From: Aridibacter sp965216195
GTDB taxonomy: Bacteria; Acidobacteriota; Blastocatellia; Pyrinomonadales; Pyrinomonadaceae
DNA length: 64,000 nt
Direction of reading: 5' to 3'
NCBI GenBank assembly: GCA_965216195.1
Contig: OZ244151.1
Coordinates: 3,286,001-3,350,000 of the forward strand
Shown here piece by piece: positions 8,388 to 17,082 of this stretch; position 1 is the first letter of the stretch, and each line of letters starts with the position of its first letter. Below the pieces are notes generated by a model that made no database searches, was not told the origin of the DNA, and saw nothing but the letters and a program-made list of their open reading frames with translations. The position numbers and the translations under genes are program-made.

Positions 8388-9767
8388 TCACGTTTGCATC
8401 GAACCGAGAACAGCAGCGATATCACCTTCCGTAGTGTCAGGATTTATAAAGCAGAAACGCGTGACGGTTTCCTTTCCCTCGTCCGTTTTCCACTTTGTTG
8501 GAGTAACAAGCGCAAAACCTTCCTTATGATTTTTGTAGGTCCATTTTTTGTAGTCTTCCGGTGACCAACCTTTTCGTCTAAACAAGACACAAGACAAACT
8601 TGGCTCCCGTACTAATTCCAGATAATCACGATTGCCGATCATTACGCCTGCAGTATTAGCTAATTCAATGCCTCGTTCGATAGCTCCCTTATATGCTTCG
8701 GTTCCGTGCATCGCTAGCGAAAACCACAGAGGCAAGCCTCTCAATCTACGGGTTAGCTGGATTTGATAGTCGGCGGGATTAAACCCGATTGCGCCCTCAT
8801 CATGCAAGATATCCAAGTAGGAGCCTTCCTGCGAATGCGCCTTTTTTGCAAGCAACGGATTTTTATAGATAATCGCGCCGCAATCATAGGGCGAGAAAAG
8901 CCACTTGTGTGGATCGATTGTAATGCTGTCAGCGCGCTCGATGCCGTTAAACAGATGTCTAACAGAATCTGCAGCCAAGGCTCCTCCTCCATAAGCTGCG
9001 TCAACGTGAAACCAAATGTCTTCCTTCTCGCACAGATCTGCAATTCCGTAGAGATCATCGATTATTCCGGCATTTGTCGTGCCACCCGTTGCGATTAAGG
9101 CGAAAAGTCTTTTCCGTTGTTCCGGAGTTAAACGATCAATCTCTTTTTCTAGTTCGGACACGCTAAGCCGTTCGTCGTCTGCCTCGACTAAAAACACTTC
9201 GGCGTCGATCACCTTTGCCATCGCGCGAATCGAAGAATGCGCTCCATTTGAAGTTATGATCAATCCCTTTTCGTTTCTATTGCGTTCGCTTTTTCCGCGC
9301 CAGTGTTCGCGTGCAGTTACAATTGCCGAAAGATTTGCTGCCGTTCCGCCGCTCGTAAAAACACCAAAAGCGCCCGATGGCAAACCTGTAATCTCTACGA
9401 GCCATTTCATCGCTTCGTTTTCGCAGAAAATTCCGCCTGCGCCTTCCATCCAGTAAGCACCATGTATGCTCGAAGCCGACGTGATGAGATCAAACATTAC
9501 GGCAGCGCGGGTTGGCGAAGCGGGAACAAAGGCGAGGTGACGCGGGTGATCGATTGGAACTGTGGCCTTTACAAGAACATCTCTAAAGAGCTGAAATGCC
9601 CGTTCGCCGCCAATTCCTTCCGGAGTAATTGTTTCGCCAACAAGCGCTTTTAAGTCTTCTTCTTTTTTTGGGCTTCCTAGTTCGGGAGCAGTTCGAGTGA
9701 TCCGACCAATGGCATATTTCATTATGTCCAGGGTCATTTCTACGGATTCAATATCAATATCATGCAT
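8388..9767 (-). CDS. Group II PLP-dependent amino acid decarboxylase
   Basis: This 459-residue enzyme belongs to the glutamate/aromatic-L-amino-acid decarboxylase group. It shows TSGGTAANLSA, HVDAAYGGG (the Asp contacting the PLP ring nitrogen), and TIDPHKWLFSPYDCG with PLP Lys288. It removes the alpha-carboxyl of an amino acid to give an amine. The HSSIRAMAKVI region, with His stacking on PLP, is family-typical, but the substrate cannot be read with confidence. It is the last gene of the operon starting at the glucoamylase, 30 bases after pyruvate kinase. Confidence 0.88.
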   Translation of the reverse strand: MHDIDIESVEMTLDIMKYAIGRITRTAPELGSPKKEEDLKALVGETITPEGIGGERAFQLFRDVLVKATVPIDHPRHLAFVPASPTRAAVMFDLITSASSIHGAYWMEGAGGIFCENEAMKWLVEITGLPSGAFGVFTSGGTAANLSAIVTAREHWRGKSERNRNEKGLIITSNGAHSSIRAMAKVIDAEVFLVEADDERLSVSELEKEIDRLTPEQRKRLFALIATGGTTNAGIIDDLYGIADLCEKEDIWFHVDAAYGGGALAADSVRHLFNGIERADSITIDPHKWLFSPYDCGAIIYKNPLLAKKAHSQEGSYLDILHDEGAIGFNPADYQIQLTRRLRGLPLWFSLAMHGTEAYKGAIERGIELANTAGVMIGNRDYLELVREPSLSCVLFRRKGWSPEDYKKWTYKNHKEGFALVTPTKWKTDEGKETVTRFCFINPDTTEGDIAAVLGSMQT

Positions 9768-9797
9768 TGTTTTGTGAAGCTTTCATTTGGCGAGCAG

Positions 9798-11246
9798 CTA
9801 CCTCTTCGGAACATCTTTACCCATTGTCCAAACGACAACCGAACTCGAAAGCCCGAGTCCCGAAAGTCGTCCAGCCATCATCACTATTGTCTCACCGGGT
9901 TCGACGGCATCATATTCAAGGAGAGTTCTTTCACCGATTTTTAGCATATCACGCGTGGACTCCGGCAGCTCATGGTAAAGCGGCGTTACGCCCCATATCA
10001 AAGCAAGTTGGTTTCGTGCTCTTTTCGAGGTCGTCAACGCAAATGTTTGCAAACCCGAACGGAATGCTGAAAGCCTACGCGCCATCAAGCCGGATTCGGT
10101 AAATACGCCGATTTTCTCTGTTTGAATTTCCTTCGCGCAATAACCCGCTGCATTACACAGTGCTTGTGAAGTTCTTCCTGAAGGCTCTTGATCAAACTTA
10201 ATCGAACGCTTTAGCTGACCCGCTTTTAATGATTCTGCAGAGTCTACAATTTTTGACATCGTAACAACGCTCTCAATCGGATGATCTCCGGCTGCGGTTT
10301 CCGCGGAAAGCATAACGGCGTCGGTTCCATCCCAAACGGCATTTGCAACGTCCGACGCTTCGGCGCGTGTCGGGCGTGTATTTTCAATCATTGATTGAAG
10401 CATTTGGGTCGCCGTGATCACAAATCTATCCGCAGCGATAGATTTTTCGATGATCTGTTTCTGATAAATTGGTACGAGTTCGACACGGGTTTCGACTCCG
10501 AGATCTCCTCGCGCAACCATCACTCCGTCTGAGGCGTCAATTATCTCGTCGAGATTTTCAATTGCCTCGTCTTTTTCAATTTTTGCCACCAAGAGGGCTC
10601 GCCCAAACTTTCGCGTATTATGCTTCTTTATGATCCGTTTTACTTCAATACAATCTTTCGCCTTCCTCACAAAAGACAAAGCAATATAGTCAACATCTTT
10701 CTCCAACGCCCAATCGAGATCATCGTGATCCTTGCTCGTTAGACTCGGAATCGGCAAAATTGTGTTTGGAAGGTTAATACCTTTACTTTCAAATAGATAG
10801 CCACCTGAAATTATTTTGCATTCGACATCGGTCTCGTTTTTGTCGATCACCTCCAGCTCTAGAGATCCATCATCGAGCAACACTCTCGTGCCAATATTTA
10901 CAACCTCCGGAAGCTTATCGAAATTGGTCGAAACCTGCTTTTTATTCCCTACTATATCCTTCGTTGTTAAGGTGAATTTCTTTCCGGGTCTGAGAAGCAC
11001 AGGGCTACGATTCTTTAGTGATCGCGTGCGTATCTTTGGTCCGGCTAAATCAACCAGTATCGCAAGTGGAACTCCAAGATTCTCGGCTGCCGCTCGTGCG
11101 TTAGTGACTAATTCTTCGTGTTCTTCCCTAGTGCCGTGGGACATGTTGATTCTGACGGCATCCGCGCCGGCTTTTATGAGTTGTTCAACTGATTCTTGTG
11201 TGTGAGCGGCAGGACCAAGCGTCGCCAGGATTTTTACTCTTCGCAT
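9798..11246 (-). CDS. pyk: Pyruvate kinase
   Basis: The start is set at the ATG at 11246 (MRRVKILATLGPA); a TTG nine bases upstream is possible. Pyruvate kinase motifs run throughout: RINMSHG, DLAGPKIR, the active-site signature around VAKIEKDEAIEN, MVARGDLGVE and ATQMLQSM. A C-terminal allosteric domain follows. The enzyme transfers phosphate from phosphoenolpyruvate to ADP in the last step of glycolysis. It is embedded in a five-gene operon led by a glucoamylase, a sensible link between glucan breakdown and glycolysis; the ankyrin and AlbA_2 genes in between are unexplained. Length (about 482 aa) is normal. Confidence 0.95.
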   Translation of the reverse strand: MRRVKILATLGPAAHTQESVEQLIKAGADAVRINMSHGTREEHEELVTNARAAAENLGVPLAILVDLAGPKIRTRSLKNRSPVLLRPGKKFTLTTKDIVGNKKQVSTNFDKLPEVVNIGTRVLLDDGSLELEVIDKNETDVECKIISGGYLFESKGINLPNTILPIPSLTSKDHDDLDWALEKDVDYIALSFVRKAKDCIEVKRIIKKHNTRKFGRALLVAKIEKDEAIENLDEIIDASDGVMVARGDLGVETRVELVPIYQKQIIEKSIAADRFVITATQMLQSMIENTRPTRAEASDVANAVWDGTDAVMLSAETAAGDHPIESVVTMSKIVDSAESLKAGQLKRSIKFDQEPSGRTSQALCNAAGYCAKEIQTEKIGVFTESGLMARRLSAFRSGLQTFALTTSKRARNQLALIWGVTPLYHELPESTRDMLKIGERTLLEYDAVEPGETIVMMAGRLSGLGLSSSVVVWTMGKDVPKR

Positions 11247-11288
11247 AAATATCAATATAGCTTATTTATTGAGACACAATGTTACAAA

Positions 11289-12209
11289 TCAAAGTTCTAT
11301 TTTCTTACGCAGATCCACTATCTCGATATCGCCGATGGACATTTTTCCTTCTTTTGGAAGCGCATTGTCAGCAAAAACTTTCCACTTTATGTACAGTTTC
11401 GACCTATCAACTTCCTCAAAATTTTCGCTCAGAGGAATTCTCCAGCTTCTGGACATATTTCTAAGGATCGGAAAATTTGCTTTCACTCTTCTTTCGCCGG
11501 AAACTTGCTCGACATTGTAAAGACGGTGACGATAAAACTTTCCGCCATCTCGCAGGTCTATTTTTTCTTTTACTTCGCTAACAACCTCGATGGGTACGTC
11601 GATTGAACATGCTACGTATTGGGCAAACGAAGAACCCGTATTTCTTGCCTGGACTACGAGATTGTATTCGTCTGTAGCCTCTTCGCTTGTGAGTTCGATA
11701 AGAAATCTCACATTCACATCCGGAGTCTGTTCACGAAACATAACATCGCGAACTTCGTAATCCTCCATCGGTACTGACTGAAAATTAAAACGCTTATAAT
11801 ATCGATGATCGTTTGCCTGATGAGCGGTGTTGCTCGGCGGAATCTCAATCACAAAGGCGACATTGTTTTCGCCGCTGCTCAATGAAATCGAATGAATCAC
11901 GATTCCTTCGATTCGTGGGCGAATGCTGTTTATTATCTGCTCGAGCCATTCCCGTGGTAACTTCGCGCGGTTTACGGGTGTGATCCTTTCAGGAAGATGT
12001 CTCTTTTCGGGTTCCGAGAATTCGCGTATGCCGTAAATCAAAATCCCGCCCGCTGAATTCGCCAGCGCCGAAACATCTTTCGTAATTTCCCTTTTCTGAT
12101 GGTCACTTTTTCCGAGAGCCTCACCGGACTTATATTCGAGCGTCAGCGATTCTTCGATTTCGCTATCAATGAAATTTTGGAGGTTTTTTTCTGTCCAGGG
12201 TTTGGGCAT
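11289..12209 (-). CDS. AlbA_2 (Schlafen-type) domain protein
   Basis: The N-terminal ~150 residues fit the Schlafen AlbA_2 domain. ESLTLEYKSGEAL contains the acidic strand, then come KREITKDVSALANSAGG and ILIYGIREF, and later VIEIPPSNTAHQANDHRYYKR, which matches the family's conserved tail. Such domains bind nucleic acid or act as nucleases or regulators. The C-terminal half (about residues 165-306) is beta-rich, with no helicase or winged-helix extension, and is unrecognised. The gene lies nine bases after the ankyrin gene and 33 before pyk, so it is co-transcribed with carbohydrate genes. A regulatory role is possible, not shown. Confidence 0.75.
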   Translation of the reverse strand: MPKPWTEKNLQNFIDSEIEESLTLEYKSGEALGKSDHQKREITKDVSALANSAGGILIYGIREFSEPEKRHLPERITPVNRAKLPREWLEQIINSIRPRIEGIVIHSISLSSGENNVAFVIEIPPSNTAHQANDHRYYKRFNFQSVPMEDYEVRDVMFREQTPDVNVRFLIELTSEEATDEYNLVVQARNTGSSFAQYVACSIDVPIEVVSEVKEKIDLRDGGKFYRHRLYNVEQVSGERRVKANFPILRNMSRSWRIPLSENFEEVDRSKLYIKWKVFADNALPKEGKMSIGDIEIVDLRKKIEL

Positions 12210-12218
12210 TGATACTTT

Positions 12219-13655
12219 CTATTTCGCGCCGGCATCTTTGAGGATTTTGATTATTTCGTCAAATCTTTGTAGAAGACTTGTATTTGTAGAATGGATTCTC
12301 TCTCTTTTTTTTAGAACTCGTTCTAGCACGCTTTGGTTTTGGTACCGAGCATTTATATTCGCCCCCTTATTTATGAGCACTTTTATGGTAGCCAAGGCTT
12401 GGTCGGGGTAGTCCCAAACCTCGCGAGATAAGGCTATGGTAATCATTCTCATCAAAACTGAATCTCCTTCGACATTAGTTTGATTGATATCCAACCCACG
12501 TTCCAAAAGAAAATTGATCATTTGAGGGCATGGATCCCTTTGACTACATCTAACATACAAAAGTAAATTTGCTCCAGACGGCCCGTCTGTTGTCGTTAGA
12601 TCCAAACCGTTTTCAGCCAAGAGTTTGAGCATTTCTAATCTGGACACAGATCCGTTGCGGTAAAAATGCAGTGATCTGACGGTATAAAATGCAGCATTCC
12701 AATAATAATAATTCGACGCAAACCTACCGTAACCGTTCCACCTCGCCTTAGGAGTAGCATCTGCCCCAGACGCAAGTAAGAATCTAACCATTTCCAAATT
12801 TCCTTCACGCGCTGCAATTATCAAAGGCGTCTCGCCCATATTATTCGTTACGTTTACGTTTGCTTTCGCCTTAATCAAAAGTTCGGCGATTTTTACGCAA
12901 CCCTGATAGGCGGCAACATGCATTAACTTACGGGACGCCGTCAACGAAGACCCGAAGTCGACAGTTCTTTTTAGAATCTTTTTTACATTTTTGACTTCGG
13001 CACGAAGAATTGCGGCGGATAACTGTTCTTCTGGTGTGTCTCCGTCAGGAACTATCGGCTTTTGAAAATCGTTGTAACAGGGCGAGTAGATTTTCGGCGC
13101 ATCAATAAAATTGGCGACGAGTTTCGCGATCTCTAATATTTTTTGCTCATGTTCTTTGGGTGTCCGGACGAGCCAAGACATCGGTTTTATATCTTGCCTA
13201 CGCGGAACAAAGTATTCGAGTTGTACTCGAAGATTTTCTTTGAAGAACAAAATCTCTACCTCATAATTTCGCGAGACAAGAATTCCTTTCACACCAGCAA
13301 CATCGATAATACGATACGGAACCGGAACAGCCCGGAACACGTAACGCAACATTTCCTGGTGCCTCCGCTTCTCCAACTTCTGGCTATCAGATACCATGTT
13401 TGTATCGAACTCCACGTTAACTGACAGGGAACGCTCATTTTTTGCAGCCCATCGCAAGCCGATGTATGGTGTCCTTCTGGTATCGTGGAATGAATATGCC
13501 CGCCGTATCATTTTCAGCTTAAGTTCCGAAAAATTTTCCTCTATTTCCGAAACGAGCGTGTCACCTAGTGTTTGCGGCGTTTGCCCGTGAGTAAATAAAG
13601 GAGTTAGATTCATACATAAATATACGACCAATAACCAAAACGAACGATTCACCAT
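12219..13655 (-). CDS. Exported ankyrin-repeat protein
   Basis: This 478-residue protein starts with a signal peptide (MVNRSFWLLVVYLCMNLTPLFTHGQ). A ~200-residue N-terminal region of unknown type follows, then ankyrin repeats from about residue 215 to the end (for example LMHVAAYQGCVKIAELLIKA, ETPLIIAAREGNLEMVRFLL, LLERGLDINQTNVEGDS, LINKGANINAR). Ankyrin stacks bind proteins; an exported one may act in the periplasm or at the surface. A strong AGGGGGTGA precedes the ATG. The start is 11 bases after the glucoamylase stop, so translation may be coupled. Partner unknown. Confidence 0.82.
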   Translation of the reverse strand: MVNRSFWLLVVYLCMNLTPLFTHGQTPQTLGDTLVSEIEENFSELKLKMIRRAYSFHDTRRTPYIGLRWAAKNERSLSVNVEFDTNMVSDSQKLEKRRHQEMLRYVFRAVPVPYRIIDVAGVKGILVSRNYEVEILFFKENLRVQLEYFVPRRQDIKPMSWLVRTPKEHEQKILEIAKLVANFIDAPKIYSPCYNDFQKPIVPDGDTPEEQLSAAILRAEVKNVKKILKRTVDFGSSLTASRKLMHVAAYQGCVKIAELLIKAKANVNVTNNMGETPLIIAAREGNLEMVRFLLASGADATPKARWNGYGRFASNYYYWNAAFYTVRSLHFYRNGSVSRLEMLKLLAENGLDLTTTDGPSGANLLLYVRCSQRDPCPQMINFLLERGLDINQTNVEGDSVLMRMITIALSREVWDYPDQALATIKVLINKGANINARYQNQSVLERVLKKRERIHSTNTSLLQRFDEIIKILKDAGAK

Positions 13656-13666
13656 GAGTCACCCCC

Positions 13667-15610
13667 TTATTCTAATTCCTTTAACTTCTCCAAATAGTTC
13701 TCCACCACCGCTACAAAAGTTGAATGCGACCATGTCAGCGGTGAAACCGAAACAGGCGAGCCGTCAAGCGGGCTTACCTGCTCCGCTAAAACGCCAGATG
13801 ATAAAGCATTTTCCGCCGTCCATTCCAACAACTCTAAAACTCCTTTCAAGTCGGCTTTCGTTTTCGCGATCGCGATTCGATATTCAGCGAGCCAGAGTGT
13901 GCACAAGAACCATGGGTTTCCCGCAAACTCATCCGCTACGCGCATATAACCGTCGTTTTCAAACCGCGCCACTCCACCAACTCCATCGACCCATAATTTC
14001 TCTTCAATAGCGCTCATCGTGTTTTTTACAAGTTCATCTTCTGCGTCAAACACGTCAAAGTAAAAGAGCGCAAAAAGCGAGGCGTCGATTGTCGGGTCGG
14101 GTTCGAAATTTCCGTTGTTTGAGTTCAATGCACGCAAAAATCTTCCGTTTTCTTCGCTGTAGAGATGCTCCTTCATTGCCGCGGTGATTTTGTCAGCGAC
14201 GCGCTCAAAACGATCTGTTTTATCGGTTTCGCCAAATAGACGCGCAAAATTAGCGGATGCGCGCAGGCCGGCGACAACCGTACAGCACGTATAAGTGTGG
14301 ATACCCCGGCGGTCTTCCCATAAATTCCATGAAGCTTTTGGGAGGTTTAGGTTTTCGTCAACGAAATCTGCGAGGAAATTTGCGCATTTTTTTATCAGTG
14401 GTCGATAAAGATTCCTTGAAAACTCCATCTCGCGATACTTGTCGTAATGCTGCCATAGTGCCCATAAAACAAGCGCAGTTTCATCTTCCTGTATCGGCAG
14501 AAGTTTTCGTTTTGACCAGACGTCCCAGGCAGCATGCCAACCTGAGGCGACGGTTCCGTCGGGGTTGTATTTTTGAAGAAAATAGCCGTCTTTTTCATGA
14601 ACGATCTTTCCACACAATCTGAAAAACTTACGCGTAAAATGTGGGTAACCGGCCAGATCTAAAGCGTTCGCGATGAAGGCTCCGTCGCGCGTCCAAAGGT
14701 AGCTGTAATGATCGGTCGCCCGCTCGGTAACATCCGAATCGTTTGCTGCAATAAAGGCTCCGCCATTATCAAATTGCGTTCTGATTACAAGCAGCGAACG
14801 CTTATATAATTCAACCACTTCGTCTGACAGCCCATCAAAATCTTTCTCGTTTTTATTAACCCAGATTCGCCAATAGTTTTCCGTGTAATCGAGACATTTC
14901 TTTGGTGTCGCATCGTGTACGTATTCGTTGAGATTGAAAGCTTCTTTGTGGGATGTTCCGGCGGCTATCCAATAGTAAAACTCTTCTGTTTCCTTAGGAT
15001 TGATGGCTAAATTATTTTGAATCGTCGAATCTACTGAGCCCTCCGTGATTACACCGTTTTCGAGTTTGCCATCTTCGGCGTCCCGCCAGGTTCCCTCCTT
15101 ATCACGAAAGGCTTTTCGCCCGGTCGAAAACGAATCAAAATGCGGCTCGGTATTGATCAGAAAATATCTGTGCTTTTTATAGTGAATAAGCGAAAGCGTT
15201 TCCGGATCATAATATGCTGTATCGCCCACCTTGTTTTCGTAAATGCGAAAATCGTGGTGCATAAAAACGCGCACTTCGCGAGGCTCTTCGCGTAAGTTGC
15301 ACACTCTCACACGTCTTAGGAAAACATTTTCATGGCTGAGCACAGTGTCGTTGCAGCGAATTTCGAGCCCTAGGTTTTCGTTTACCAAGCGAACGTCCGT
15401 TACGAGTGTTTCGGGAAGATACTTAAGCTCCCTCTGCCAATCGTCACTAAAAATCCAAGAAAATTCTCCATCCACCCAAACACCAAAGTGAAAGGGAAAG
15501 CCTTCGGAGTGATTCTCCTGCCCAACGTGCGGGAAATACACGTCGCGAATCTGATACTTTTCGTCAAAAGTTACAAGTAGTGAACCATTTCCGACCGGTA
15601 TGTCACGCAT
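13667..15610 (-). CDS. Glycoside hydrolase family 15 (glucoamylase-like)
   Basis: The 647-residue protein has an N-terminal beta-sandwich domain (starting RDIPVGNGSLLVTFDEKYQIRD) and a C-terminal (alpha/alpha)6 barrel. YLWTRDGAFIANALDLAG and SGWHAAWDVW are GH15 signatures. The two catalytic acids are readable: Glu432 in NLWEDRRGIHTY (general acid) and Glu610 in LAEQVSPLDG (base), followed by PLTWSHS. There is no signal peptide, so it should act in the cytoplasm on maltooligosaccharides, glycogen or trehalose-like substrates, releasing glucose. It heads the operon with ankyrin, AlbA_2, pyk and decarboxylase genes. Repeat family A lies directly upstream. Confidence 0.9.
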   Translation of the reverse strand: MRDIPVGNGSLLVTFDEKYQIRDVYFPHVGQENHSEGFPFHFGVWVDGEFSWIFSDDWQRELKYLPETLVTDVRLVNENLGLEIRCNDTVLSHENVFLRRVRVCNLREEPREVRVFMHHDFRIYENKVGDTAYYDPETLSLIHYKKHRYFLINTEPHFDSFSTGRKAFRDKEGTWRDAEDGKLENGVITEGSVDSTIQNNLAINPKETEEFYYWIAAGTSHKEAFNLNEYVHDATPKKCLDYTENYWRIWVNKNEKDFDGLSDEVVELYKRSLLVIRTQFDNGGAFIAANDSDVTERATDHYSYLWTRDGAFIANALDLAGYPHFTRKFFRLCGKIVHEKDGYFLQKYNPDGTVASGWHAAWDVWSKRKLLPIQEDETALVLWALWQHYDKYREMEFSRNLYRPLIKKCANFLADFVDENLNLPKASWNLWEDRRGIHTYTCCTVVAGLRASANFARLFGETDKTDRFERVADKITAAMKEHLYSEENGRFLRALNSNNGNFEPDPTIDASLFALFYFDVFDAEDELVKNTMSAIEEKLWVDGVGGVARFENDGYMRVADEFAGNPWFLCTLWLAEYRIAIAKTKADLKGVLELLEWTAENALSSGVLAEQVSPLDGSPVSVSPLTWSHSTFVAVVENYLEKLKELE

Positions 15611-15630
15611 AAATTTAACTATTTAATAGC

Positions 15631-15717
15631 AGGCAGAAACACGACCGCGAGGGAGTGTGCAGAAAAAGTTTCCTCAATCTGGAGTCGCAAACTCGTTAGC
15701 ACTCATGTTTCTGCCTT
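15631..15717. repeat. Inverted-repeat element, family A (copy 2)
   Basis: The arm 15631-15660 (aggcagaaacacgaccg ... gagtgtgc) and the inverted arm 15691-15717 (actcgttagc ... ttctgcc) bracket about 30 unrelated bases. Both arms match those at 1011-1119 and the single arm at 63075-63104. The element fills the gap between the thioredoxin-like lipoprotein gene and the glucoamylase gene. Confidence 0.75.
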
Positions 15718-15727
15718 TTGATAAGGG

Positions 15728-16312
15728 TTAATCTTCATCATTGTCGGCGATAACTCGCTCAACAGCCTCGTCAATTCCCTTCTTTACATTTTCATCATAG
15801 GAAACAAACTTCTCAACAAGGTTTCCTTTGCGGTCGAAAATAAGCGTTTGGGGGATGCGATTATCGGTGCCAAGTAAGGAATAGGTGAGTTCATCTTCCG
15901 GGTAACCAAGTGGGTAATCGATGCTCAATCGCTCAATGAAAGCCGGAACACGCGGTTTGTCTTCAGCGCCGCCAACGTGAAGCCCAGTCACCTGCAAACC
16001 TCTCTCACCGTATTTTGCCTGAAGTTCTTTGAGATGTGGAATTTCTTCGATGCAAGGCGGGCAGTAGGTCGCCCAAAAATCGAGGATTAAAACTTTGCCT
16101 TGAAGATCCGCCATTTTTTGCTCAACGCCCGAATCAATCAACTTCCAGCCCAACTGCTCTACCGGTCTCGTTGGCGGCATCGGCAAATTCGTTTGCGGCA
16201 TACGGCTGCGCGAGAGCGGTTGATCGGAAATCGATATCGGCTCCGCCGCCGGACGACAAGCAGACGAAAATAAAAGGGAAAAAGTAAAAAGGGAAAAATA
16301 AAAAAGTCTCAT
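15728..16312 (-). CDS. TlpA-like thioredoxin-fold lipoprotein
   Basis: The start is placed at the ATG at 16312, giving MRLFYFSLFTFSLLFSSAC, a signal peptide with a plausible lipobox Cys; the upstream 13 codons run into heptamer-repeat DNA. The mature domain is TlpA/ResA-like, with FWATYCPPC, cis-Pro region RIPQTLIFDRKGN and GxxxE spacing. It should work as a periplasm-facing thiol-disulfide reductase or cytochrome-c-maturation-type protein. It is divergent from the NifU-like gene, with a tandem-repeat tract between them. Confidence 0.85.
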   Translation of the reverse strand: MRLFYFSLFTFSLLFSSACRPAAEPISISDQPLSRSRMPQTNLPMPPTRPVEQLGWKLIDSGVEQKMADLQGKVLILDFWATYCPPCIEEIPHLKELQAKYGERGLQVTGLHVGGAEDKPRVPAFIERLSIDYPLGYPEDELTYSLLGTDNRIPQTLIFDRKGNLVEKFVSYDENVKKGIDEAVERVIADNDED

Positions 16313-16344
16313 ACTAGTAGCAGGTCTAATTTTAATCCACCTTC

Positions 16345-16410
16345 TTGCCATTTGCTACTTACCGTTTGCCAATACCGGCATTTACCATTTACCGCTTACC
16401 ATTTACCATT
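16345..16410. repeat. Degenerate 7-bp tandem repeat (TTACCAT-type)
   Basis: About nine imperfect 7-base units (ttgccat, ttgctac, ttaccgt, ttgccaa, then tttacca, tttaccg, cttacca, tttacca) run between two divergent genes. Similar period-7 tracts lie at 43748-43783, 55741-55769, 57237-57268 and 57450-57470. The tract is open in one frame and would add a nonsense N-terminus to the NifU-like protein. Confidence 0.7.
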
Positions 16411-16416
16411 GATTCC

Positions 16417-16983
16417 GTGTCTTTTTATCCGCCAAAAATTAGCGAGCGATTTGCGCAAACAAAAAATGCAGGGAAACTCGAAGATATCTCGGCTGTCGGC
16501 ACTGAGGCAAATTTCACGTGCGGCGTTTTGCTTGAGTTTTATTTAGATATTGATGGCGATTCGAAAACGATCAGGAAGGCAAAATTTAAAACGAATGGCT
16601 GCGGTTATGTTATAGCAATCTCGGATTTTCTGGCTGAAAGAGTTGTAGGCAAAAAGCTCCCCGAGCTTCAAGGCTTGGAGCTATTCGAAAAAGAGATAAC
16701 TAAAGAGTTTGGAGAAGTTCCGCCCGCTCGCCACCACTGCGTTAATCTGTGCTTTGACGCGCTTCACAAAACCCTCGCAGAATATCGCGTTCAGAAGGTC
16801 ACTGAGTGGACAGGCGAAAAGGCTCTGATCTGCACGTGTTTTGGAGTTGAAGAAGAAACGATCGAAAACATGATTAGATCGGGAGACATTAAAAGCGTTG
16901 AGCAAGTCGGCGAAAGTTGTAATGCGGGAACAGGCTGCGGATCGTGTCAATTCTTAATTCAAGAGATTCTGGATTCGCGTTAA
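16417..16983 (+). CDS. NifU-like Fe-S scaffold with BFD-type [2Fe-2S] domain
   Basis: The start is set at the GTG at 16417, because the upstream frame (from 16345) is translated heptamer repeat. The N-terminal domain (about 120 residues) is IscU/NifU-type with cysteines in FTCG, TNGCGY and ARHHCVNLC. The C-terminal domain is a bacterioferritin-associated-ferredoxin-like cluster-binding fold with CTC and CNAGTGCGSC. The third domain of classical NifU (Nfu-type, CxxC) is missing. The protein would assemble or hold Fe-S clusters. No IscS or suf gene is adjacent in this window. Confidence 0.82.
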   Translation: MSFYPPKISERFAQTKNAGKLEDISAVGTEANFTCGVLLEFYLDIDGDSKTIRKAKFKTNGCGYVIAISDFLAERVVGKKLPELQGLELFEKEITKEFGEVPPARHHCVNLCFDALHKTLAEYRVQKVTEWTGEKALICTCFGVEEETIENMIRSGDIKSVEQVGESCNAGTGCGSCQFLIQEILDSR

Positions 16984-17010
16984 AACCCGTTATTTTGCGT
17001 GTACGTCGGT

Positions 17011-17039
17011 TTATTCGAGAAATTTTTTCATGCTATAAT
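17011..17039 (+). promoter_or_regulatory. Extended -10 promoter of the CorC-type gene
   Basis: TGCTATAAT at 17031-17039 is a perfect extended -10 box. The -35 position 17 bases upstream (ttattc) is weak, as is usual for extended -10 promoters. The start codon at 17083 lies about 43 bases downstream. Confidence 0.55.
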
Positions 17040-17082
17040 TTTTTGGCCAAAGGCTTATTTACTTTCACTAAAACAACAATCA

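Noticed and set aside
15728..16351. Longer start for the TlpA-like lipoprotein
   Set aside because: The first 13 codons put basic residues from repeat DNA ahead of an otherwise clean lipoprotein signal peptide.
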